Source: CBDCFV01 sp963664625 (GTDB taxonomy: Bacteria > Chloroflexota > Dehalococcoidia > Lucifugimonadales > UBA3495). Taken from it: a DNA stretch of 64,000 nucleotides. The DNA is taken from contig OY761541.1 of assembly GCA_963664625.1 (NCBI GenBank), positions 2,976,001 through 3,040,000 of the forward strand. Reading direction: 5' to 3'. The notes beneath the pieces were generated by a model, which was not told the DNA's origin, did no database searches, and was given only the letters and a program-made list of their open reading frames with translations. The translations under genes were made by a program, and so were the position numbers. Positions 24,831-30,860 of the stretch are shown piece after piece (within the stretch, counting starts at the first letter, position 1; each line of letters begins with the position of its first letter).

Positions 24831-25346
24831 GTGGATAATCTGACCCCTGAAAGCCGTTCATGGTGCATGTCTCGAATACGGTCAAAGGGCATGAAACCGG
24901 AGTTGGCTGTCCGTTCGATGGTGCACCGTCTCGGATACAGGTTTCGTTTGCATAGGCGCGACTTGCCGGGTGCGCCCGATCTAGTGTTGCCACGACACAA
25001 AGCAGTAATATTCGTCAACGGTTGTTTCTGGCATTGGCACCCGGACCCAAATTGCCCTATTGCCGGGCTGCCCAAGTCTAACCTTGAGTATTGGAAACCC
25101 AAACTCGAACGGACCCGAATTCGAGACCAGGGAAATGTGGCTTCATTGTTGTCTCAGGAATGGCGGGTTCTGGTTTTGTGGGAGTGTCAATTGCGGCATC
25201 CAGAAGCTGTACTTGATACGATCAGCGGGTTTTTAGCTTCGGGCTCTTATCAGGAAGGTACACATCCACCGGATCCTTGCTCCGCGCCGACTGCATGTTC
25301 GCCACCCGCCTCGCCCCCTGGACGCCGTGCGGGTTTTGAAAGGTAA
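24831..25346 (+). CDS. vsr: Very short patch repair endonuclease (Vsr), C-terminus altered
   Basis: The first ~135 residues are a standard Vsr: MSRIRSKGMKPELAVRSMVH with Glu24, then GYRFRLHRRDLPGAPDLV with catalytic Asp50, and VIFVNGCFWHWHPDPNC with the zinc and active-site residues. Vsr nicks beside T:G mismatches left by deamination of 5-methylcytosine; related enzymes serve in R-M systems. The start is GTG 24831. From about residue 150 the frame runs through the displaced GNAT gene end in another frame, giving a Pro/Arg tail (SPPASPPGRRAGFER) that is not part of the family. Confidence 0.92.
   Translation: MDNLTPESRSWCMSRIRSKGMKPELAVRSMVHRLGYRFRLHRRDLPGAPDLVLPRHKAVIFVNGCFWHWHPDPNCPIAGLPKSNLEYWKPKLERTRIRDQGNVASLLSQEWRVLVLWECQLRHPEAVLDTISGFLASGSYQEGTHPPDPCSAPTACSPPASPPGRRAGFER
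25282..25345 (+). repeat. Right direct repeat: displaced remnant of a GNAT gene end
   Basis: This segment matches 20144-20207 at 56 of 64 positions. In the GNAT reading frame it would encode RADCMFATRLAPW then TPCGF and a TGA, against RADRMFATRLAPW then TPCGF and TAG in the intact gene. vsr reads through it in another frame and ends within it. Confidence 0.85.
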
Positions 25347-25351
25347 ACCTC

Positions 25352-26230
25352 TCACCGCATTAAAAACTCCACTATCCTTGGGTTTACCTCCCCCGGCCTT
25401 TCCTGGTGCATGAAGTGGCCGGTACCTGGGATGATTACTTTCTCCAGCCCGCCGGTGAAGTAATTGTCCATGTGTTCGCTCTCGAAGGACTCCAGCCGCT
25501 TGGGGCGGTCGCGGGTGCCGTGCAGGGCCAGCGTTGGGACGGTCACCGGACCGGCGTTGATCCGCTGCTCGTCTCTCAGCAGCGCCGGGTCCTGCGGCGC
25601 GGGGCCGAACCTCGCCCGGTAGTAGCCAAGCGCCGCTTCCACCACACCCGGCTTGCGGAAGGTCTCGCGGATGCTTTCCAAGGCCGAGGCCGGGATGTCC
25701 CACTCGGGTGACGCGTCCCGCCACCACTGCTCGACATAGGCATAATCGTTGTGAGCCACCGCCCTTTCGGCGAAGGGCATCTGGAAGAAGTAAAAGTGCC
25801 AGGTGCCCCTGAGGTACCAGTAGTCCAACGCCAGTTCCTCGTCCACGCGGCCGGAGGCGATGATCACCAGCTTGTTCACCTTCTCCGGAGCCAGCACCGA
25901 CGCGCCGATTACGGCCCCGGCGCCCCAATCGTTGCCGATGAGGTACGCCTGCCCGCCGCCCAGGGCATCCACCAAGGCAACGGCGTCATGGGCAAGCGAC
26001 ACGGCCCGGTAATTGCCGTCCTTGGGCGCATCGGTCGGAGCGTATCCCCGCATGAACGGGGCAACTGCCCTGAACCCTGCTTCGGCCAAGTCCGGCAACA
26101 GGTGGCGGAACGAGTAAGCATGGTCCGGGAACCCGTGGAGGCACAACGCCAGCGGCCCTTCGCCCATTTCCAGATAGTGAAAATTGATGCCGTTGGTCAG
26201 CACCGCTCCGGTCTTGAAATCGGTCATCAT
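25352..26230 (-). CDS. Alpha/beta hydrolase (epoxide hydrolase/haloalkane dehalogenase branch)
   Basis: The 292-residue protein has the oxyanion motif HGFP, the nucleophile elbow GNDWGAG with Asp as nucleophile (the epoxide hydrolase/dehalogenase type rather than Ser), a helical cap with tryptophans, and the terminal histidine in GTGHFMHQERP. An acid near HGTRDRPK completes the triad. Two tyrosines expected of epoxide hydrolases may lie in the cap (YWYLRG and others). It is convergent with the cassette's right edge, its stop lying just outside the displaced GNAT end. Confidence 0.88.
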   Translation of the reverse strand: MMTDFKTGAVLTNGINFHYLEMGEGPLALCLHGFPDHAYSFRHLLPDLAEAGFRAVAPFMRGYAPTDAPKDGNYRAVSLAHDAVALVDALGGGQAYLIGNDWGAGAVIGASVLAPEKVNKLVIIASGRVDEELALDYWYLRGTWHFYFFQMPFAERAVAHNDYAYVEQWWRDASPEWDIPASALESIRETFRKPGVVEAALGYYRARFGPAPQDPALLRDEQRINAGPVTVPTLALHGTRDRPKRLESFESEHMDNYFTGGLEKVIIPGTGHFMHQERPGEVNPRIVEFLMR

Positions 26231-26285
26231 GCCTCCCGAATGAATTGTTCCTGATGGTTACGGCGTCATCTTGGCTTGATGGGTT

Positions 26286-26669
26286 CTAACCGTTGGCCCA
26301 TCGTTCTGCTTCCAGGATGTAGTCGCCAACTCCCCTGATCTCCGATATGACCCTGGACGGCGGCCCTAACCGCCCATCGTAACAATAGGTGCCGTACAAC
26401 AGGCCTTGAAAAACGAAATAGGACCTTCTCAAATCAAACAATCGGCAATCGTCATTGACCAAGTCAACCAGCCCATGAGTCACTTCGGTAGACCGCACCG
26501 GTAATTGGTCTGTCCTGGCCAGCACCAACGCCGCCGTCGCCCTGTTTACCGCGCCCCACGCTTTTTCAGCCGCGTCTCGAAGGTCTCCTTCTTCCGCAAC
26601 CTTCAAAGCGGACTCGTGCAAATTCTTGGCGTCATTGAAAAGCCTGAGTACATCTTGGGCTGCAACCAT
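26286..26669 (-). CDS. HEPN/PaREP1-like helical protein
   Basis: The 127-residue helical protein opens MVAAQDVLRLFNDAKNLHES, then GDLRDAAEKAWGAVNRATAA and THGLVDLVNDD. Its central helix closely resembles that of the gene at 16353-16829. ATG 26669 is preferred over GTG 26684 because it gives a normal N-terminus. There is no MNT neighbour. The assignment as HEPN-like rests on helix pattern and paralogy only; no Rx(4-6)H motif is certain, although Thr-His-Gly-Leu sits where the HEPN His would be. Confidence 0.55.
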   Translation of the reverse strand: MVAAQDVLRLFNDAKNLHESALKVAEEGDLRDAAEKAWGAVNRATAALVLARTDQLPVRSTEVTHGLVDLVNDDCRLFDLRRSYFVFQGLLYGTYCYDGRLGPPSRVISEIRGVGDYILEAERWANG

Positions 26670-26856
26670 TCTCCCTCGTCGCACCTCTTGATAGTCCGGC
26701 TATTATACCTTTCACTGTTTCTCTTGACAGGCTGGCTGGGGAAGTACATATTGACGGTATCGGCGTCGGTCGCTAATTGAAGGGTTGCGATGCTGTAAGT
26801 CCGGCTTTCCCGCGCAATCCGTCGTAACCCCAGCCGCCTTGTGGAGGTGAAGAGCA

Positions 26857-28317
26857 ATGCCAGTTCGCACCGGACAGGAATACATCACCGGCCTCAAGGA
26901 ACGCCCCAGGGAGGTGTGGCTCAACGGGGAAAAGATTAAGGATGTAACCACCCATCCGGCCCTGCGCAACGGCGTGCGCTCCGTGGCGGCCCTCTACGAT
27001 ATGCAACACGATCCGTCGCTGCGCGAGGAAATGACCTTCGCCTCGCCCACCACCGGTGAACCCGTTGGTCTGTCCTTCATGGTGCCGAAGACCATCGACG
27101 ACCTGGTGCGCCGGCGGGAGATGATGACCCGCTGGGCTTGGGCCAGTTGCGGTATGATGGGCCGCTCTCCCGACTTTATGAACGCCATATTCTCCGCGTG
27201 GGCCGGGTCGGCCGACTACTTTGCCCAGGACCGCCCGGAGTTCAAGAAAAACGTCCTCAATTACCACGAGTTCATCCGGGAGAACGACGTAACCCTCACC
27301 CACGCCCTGGTGAACCTGCAACGCCGTCGCAACCCCGGCCCTACCGACATACTCAGTGGCGAGGTCGCCCTGACGCTGGTCAAGGAGACCGACGCCGGCA
27401 TCGTGGTAAAGGGCAGTCGGACGTTGGCGACCCTCGGGCCTATCTCCGACGAGATCGCAATATACCCGGTGGCCAGCCACCGCTTGGACGAGACCGCCCA
27501 GCGCCAGTCATTCTCCTTCTCCATCCCATGCGACACGCCGGGGGTGAAGTTCCTCTGCCGCGAGAGCTTCGACCTGGGCCGCTCCCACTTCAACCACCCT
27601 CTCGGGTCCCGTTTCGAGGAAATGGACTCCGTAGTGTTCTTCGACAACGTGCTGGTGCCTTGGGAGAGGGTCTTCCTGCTGGGCGACGTGGAGTTGTGCA
27701 ACGGCTATGGCATGGGGACCCAGTCCGACACCCATACCGGACACCAGATTTTGAACCGCTGCTTGGTGAAGGCGGAGTTTACCTTGGGCTTGGCCGACCT
27801 TATCGTGGACACCCTGGGGTCGGGCACTATTCCCCACGTGCAGGAACAGGTGGCGGAGTTGATCACCTACCGGGATGTGTTGAGGTCGTGCATCCGCGCC
27901 GCCGAAGCCGATGCCGCTCCCAACCAGTGGGGCATGATGAGCCCGGACATAAACGCTCTCCGCGCCGGGCGCACCGTGTTCGGAAGGTCCATGTACCCGC
28001 GGATGGTGGAGATAATCCAGCTTCTCGGCACCGGCGGCCTCATGGCCCTGCCTGCCGAGGCCGATTTCGACGCCGCCATCAGGCCTGAGATAGAACAGTA
28101 CTTCGCCACCGACACTTCCAACGCCCGCGACCGGGCCAGGCTGTTCCACTTGGCTTGGGATGCGTCATGCAGCGCCTTCAGCGGGCGGCAGGTCCTCTAC
28201 GAGCGAATGTTCGGCGGCAACCCCGTCCGGAATTCCATAACCCTGTACCAGAACTACGACAAGGAGCCCTTCAAGAAGAAGGTCCGCAACTTCCTCGAAA
28301 GGGAGGACTGGCCGTAA
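26857..28317 (+). CDS. HpaB-family (4-hydroxyphenylacetate 3-hydroxylase type) protein
   Basis: The 486-residue protein matches the flavin-dependent HpaB/4-hydroxybutyryl-CoA dehydratase superfamily: MPVRTGQEYITGLKERPREV, GMMGRSPDFMNA, DVTLTHALVNLQRRR, and the VPWERVFLLGDVELCN region. HpaB members hydroxylate phenols with reduced flavin from an HpaC partner; none is adjacent. The 4-hydroxybutyryl-CoA dehydratase branch needs iron-sulphur ligands that I do not see. GGAGGTG precedes the ATG. It is followed by an RDD protein and an M20 hydrolase on the same strand. The substrate is not known. Confidence 0.9.
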   Translation: MPVRTGQEYITGLKERPREVWLNGEKIKDVTTHPALRNGVRSVAALYDMQHDPSLREEMTFASPTTGEPVGLSFMVPKTIDDLVRRREMMTRWAWASCGMMGRSPDFMNAIFSAWAGSADYFAQDRPEFKKNVLNYHEFIRENDVTLTHALVNLQRRRNPGPTDILSGEVALTLVKETDAGIVVKGSRTLATLGPISDEIAIYPVASHRLDETAQRQSFSFSIPCDTPGVKFLCRESFDLGRSHFNHPLGSRFEEMDSVVFFDNVLVPWERVFLLGDVELCNGYGMGTQSDTHTGHQILNRCLVKAEFTLGLADLIVDTLGSGTIPHVQEQVAELITYRDVLRSCIRAAEADAAPNQWGMMSPDINALRAGRTVFGRSMYPRMVEIIQLLGTGGLMALPAEADFDAAIRPEIEQYFATDTSNARDRARLFHLAWDASCSAFSGRQVLYERMFGGNPVRNSITLYQNYDKEPFKKKVRNFLEREDWP

Positions 28318-28333
28318 GGCCGGGCTAATCGTC

Positions 28334-28837
28334 TTGGAAGACAGGCATGGCCGGGAATTGGCGACGTTCCTCCGGCGGCTGGCGGCATACACGCTGGACC
28401 ACCTGATGTTTGCCTTGCCTCTTGCGCTGGGCATAATGGCGATTCTTGCCGGTCTGTGGCTTGCCCTTCCCGACAACTGGAGTCCCGACCCCGATGTTGA
28501 TTTCGGCGCCCTGACCGTAGCGTTGTTCGTCGTCGGCTTCATTGGCCTGGCCCTTGCCGCCGGGTACGTTATCTGGTGGTTCAGGGCGCTGTCGTCGGGA
28601 CAGACGCCCGGCAAGCAACTGGTGGGAATTCGCGCAATCAAGAGTCGCGGCGAACCTTTGGGATGGGGCAACACCTTCGTGCGCGAGTTCCTCATCAAGG
28701 GACTGCTTGGGGGCTTTCTATCCTCCCTCACCGGAAATATCTACGGCCTTGTAGACGGCCTGTGGTCCCTGTTCGACCGGGACAGGCAGACCATTCACGA
28801 CAAGATGGCGAACACCATAGTAGTGCGGGACCGCTGA
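28334..28837 (+). CDS. RDD family membrane protein
   Basis: The 167-residue protein has about three transmembrane segments and the RDD landmarks: the first helix with Arg and Asp (LRRLAAYTLDHLMFALPLAL), GQTPGKQLVGIRAIKSRGEP in the middle and a DRDRQTIHDKMANTIVV ending. Some RDD proteins carry ions or form part of transport systems. The start is TTG 28334, 17 bases after the HpaB stop. It sits between a monooxygenase and a hydrolase gene, with no clear link to either. Confidence 0.85.
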   Translation: MEDRHGRELATFLRRLAAYTLDHLMFALPLALGIMAILAGLWLALPDNWSPDPDVDFGALTVALFVVGFIGLALAAGYVIWWFRALSSGQTPGKQLVGIRAIKSRGEPLGWGNTFVREFLIKGLLGGFLSSLTGNIYGLVDGLWSLFDRDRQTIHDKMANTIVVRDR

Positions 28838-28895
28838 CCGTACCGCATCCCGCAAAATCGTTCCAAACTCCTAACCCGCCGGAGGTGAAACCACC

Positions 28896-30131
28896 ATGTC
28901 AACCCAAAACGCCGGAAGCAAAGACGCCTTGGCGTCCAACTCCAACTCGGCCATCGAGTCAGCCAAGCAGGAGTTGTTCGACCTGTCGATAGACGTCCAC
29001 GACCACCCCGAGTTGAACTACCAGGAGTTCTATTCGTCAGCCGCCCTGGCCGGGTTCCTGGAAAAGCATAACCTGCACGTCGAACGGGGCATCGGCGGGG
29101 TGGAAACGGCCTTCCGCGCCGTCATACCCGGCGGCGCGGGCGATGGTTCTACCATCGCCATCCTGGCCGAGTACGACGCCCTGCCGGAGATCGGCCACGG
29201 CTGTGGGCACAACCTCATCGCTATGGCAGCTATGGGCGCCGGCCTTGGCCTCCAAGCCAACGCCCAAGCCCTGCCGGGCCGGATAATGGTCATCGGCACG
29301 CCCGCCGAGGAGGGCGGCGGCGGCAAGATACGCCTTCTGGAAGCCGGTGTGTTCGACGGCGTAGACGCCACACTGTCGTCCCATCCCTTCTCCAACCGCA
29401 CCATAATACCCACCGATGCGGCGGCAGGCGAAAGCTGGAGCCTGGCTATGGTGGGCTACCGTTACATGTACCACGGCAAGGCGGCCCACGCCGCCGCGGC
29501 CCCGGAAATGGGCATCAACGCCCTGAACGCCGTCATCCACCTGTTCACCGGCATCGACGCCATGCGCCAGCATCTGCGGGACGACGTCCGAATTCACGGC
29601 GTCATAACCGACGGCGGCACCGCGCCCAACGTGGTGCCCCAGTTCGCCGCCGCCAACTTCATGCTGCGCTGCCGCGACCGCCGTTACCTCAGCGACGTTG
29701 TCGTCGGCAAGGTGAGGGACATCGCCGAAGGAGCGGCGTCCATGACCGGCGCGCGGCTGGAGGTGGAGGAATTCTACCCCTTCTACGAGAACGTCCGGCC
29801 CAACGCCACCCTATCCCAAGCGGTACGGGCCAACGCCCAAGCCTTGGGCATGAAGCTGGACGACCCCATCCCCGGCCGTCCCGGCAGCGGCGCATCCACC
29901 GACTTCGGCAACATCAGCCATGCCATGCCGGGCTACGAGATGAGGTACGCCGTCAGCGAAACGCCGGTGCCCTCCCACACCAAGGAAATGTGCGAGACCG
30001 CCGTCACCGGTCTGGCCCTCTCCAACGCCCTGTCCGTGGCCAAGGCCCTAAGCCTCACGGCAGCCGACCTGCTGCTGGACCCGTCGCTGGTGGAGGCGGC
30101 CAAGGCGGAGTTCGCCAGTCGCAGCGTTTGA
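28896..30131 (+). CDS. M20 family amidohydrolase (AbgB-like)
   Basis: The 411-residue protein has the zinc peptidase/amidohydrolase layout: DVHDHPELNYQEF, LAEYDALPEIGHGCGHNL (metal ligands His and Asp), GTPAEEGGGGK (Glu ligand) and the dimerisation lid domain from about residue 185. The C-terminal His ligand is in VPSHTKEMCE. Substrates of close families are aminobenzoyl-glutamate or N-acyl amino acids. GGAGGTGAAA precedes the ATG. It is probably co-transcribed with the RDD gene. A REP repeat and a second repeat follow its stop. Confidence 0.9.
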   Translation: MSTQNAGSKDALASNSNSAIESAKQELFDLSIDVHDHPELNYQEFYSSAALAGFLEKHNLHVERGIGGVETAFRAVIPGGAGDGSTIAILAEYDALPEIGHGCGHNLIAMAAMGAGLGLQANAQALPGRIMVIGTPAEEGGGGKIRLLEAGVFDGVDATLSSHPFSNRTIIPTDAAAGESWSLAMVGYRYMYHGKAAHAAAAPEMGINALNAVIHLFTGIDAMRQHLRDDVRIHGVITDGGTAPNVVPQFAAANFMLRCRDRRYLSDVVVGKVRDIAEGAASMTGARLEVEEFYPFYENVRPNATLSQAVRANAQALGMKLDDPIPGRPGSGASTDFGNISHAMPGYEMRYAVSETPVPSHTKEMCETAVTGLALSNALSVAKALSLTAADLLLDPSLVEAAKAEFASRSV

Positions 30132-30154
30132 CGGCCTGTTGCCCTTTACCGGTC

Positions 30155-30187
30155 CGTCATTCCCGCGTAGGCGGGAATCTATAGGCC
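30155..30187. repeat. REP-like dispersed repeat, copy 7
   Basis: Core CCCGCGTAGGCGGG, with T for A in the loop, directly after the M20 gene stop. A second type of palindromic repeat follows 24 bases on. Confidence 0.8.
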
Positions 30188-30210
30188 TCGGTCAGCAAGC
30201 CAACCTCTCC

Positions 30211-30271
30211 GTTCGTCCTGAGCTTGTCGAAGGGTCGCCCGTTCATGGTTCGACAAGCTCACCACGAGCGG
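30211..30271. repeat. Second palindromic repeat family (GAGCTTGTCGAA arms)
   Basis: Perfect 12-bp arms GAGCTTGTCGAA and TTCGACAAGCTC lie about 15 bases apart, flanked by CGTCCT and CCACGAGCGG. This is a different short palindromic unit from the REP repeat. It lies between the convergent M20 and cupin genes and could form a terminator-like hairpin for both strands. Confidence 0.7.
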
Positions 30272-30305
30272 GATGTCACTGACGAGGATTTCGCACATTC
30301 TCCGT

Positions 30306-30668
30306 TCAGCCGTTTGCCGTCAGAATAGAAATGTGCGACATGGTGGACTCCTTCTTGGCCCCGTGCCAGTGGTTCTCTCCCGCTTTGATGTGCACAATGT
30401 CGCCCACGGCCACTTCTCGTTCCTCGTCCTCGGTGGCCACGATGCCGACACCAGCGGTTATCACCAATATTTGATCACTGTTGTGAACGTGGAATCCCGT
30501 CGTTGCGCCCTTGGTGAAGTTCACCACGATGGCGTTGTAGAATTCCGACGTTTCGGGCGTAACCAAGGGTTGCTGGGTGCGGGAGACCGGCCCGCCAGTC
30601 CAGCCCGGTATAGGAGTAACGGTCGGCATGGATTGCTCGTCAATTTCGCTGGTCCTGATAACGCGCAT
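30306..30668 (-). CDS. Cupin domain protein
   Basis: The 120-residue single-domain cupin has the two conserved motifs: GxxxxxHxHxxxQxxxx-like TTGFHVHNSDQILVITAG and, later, GDIVHIKAGENHWHGA. Metal-ligand His and Glu positions are kept. Single-domain cupins of this kind bind small molecules or act as dioxygenases or isomerases. It stands alone, convergent with the M20 gene and divergent from the molybdenum hydroxylase gene. The substrate is unknown. Confidence 0.85.
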   Translation of the reverse strand: MRVIRTSEIDEQSMPTVTPIPGWTGGPVSRTQQPLVTPETSEFYNAIVVNFTKGATTGFHVHNSDQILVITAGVGIVATEDEEREVAVGDIVHIKAGENHWHGAKKESTMSHISILTANG

Positions 30669-30716
30669 ATTTCCTCCATTTTTGGTTATGACACCGTAAT
30701 GCGTGGGGATAGTAGG

Positions 30717-30744
30717 TTAGACCCGCGTGATTGTCTACTATAAT
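30717..30744 (+). promoter_or_regulatory. Promoter with overlapping palindrome upstream of the molybdenum hydroxylase gene
   Basis: A -35 box TTAGAC (30717-30722), a 16-base spacer and TATAAT (30739-30744). The -10 region is embedded in the palindromic GTCTACTATAATAGAC (30733-30748), a possible operator. Distance to ATG 30861 is about 115 bases, with REP copy 8 in the leader. Confidence 0.45.
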
Positions 30745-30804
30745 AGACTGGCAACACTGATAGACTTGGCGCACTACCCAACCCGTTGTTCGTACTACCC
30801 AACC

Positions 30805-30836
30805 TGTCATTCCCGCGAAGGCGGGAATCCATAGAC
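30805..30836. repeat. REP-like dispersed repeat, copy 8
   Basis: Core CCCGCGAAGGCGGG in the leader of the molybdenum hydroxylase gene, 25 bases ahead of its start. It shares the left flank ACCCAACCTGTCA with copy 4. Confidence 0.8.
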
Positions 30837-30860
30837 TTCGGTAAGCGGCGAGTGAATAAC

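Larger units (their letters stand above)
20202..25346 (+). mobile_element. Horizontally acquired methyltransferase-GHKL-Vsr cassette
   Basis: A block of five co-directional genes, visibly lower in G+C and richer in A/T-ending codons than both sides, is bounded by direct copies of the GNAT gene end. The left copy completes an intact GNAT gene; the right copy is a displaced remnant. This is the arrangement produced when an element integrates into a gene end and carries its own replacement end. There is no integrase, transposase or tRNA within it, so it either lost its recombinase or entered by recombination between homologous GNAT genes. Confidence 0.65.

Noticed and set aside
20202..25346. Prophage or integrative element with recombinase
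   Set aside because: No integrase, transposase, replication or structural phage gene is visible between the direct repeats; only the gene-end duplication supports mobility.
30786..30860. N-terminal extension of the molybdenum hydroxylase frame
   Set aside because: It is a read-through of a REP repeat (LSFPRRRESI), a common artefact of this repeat.
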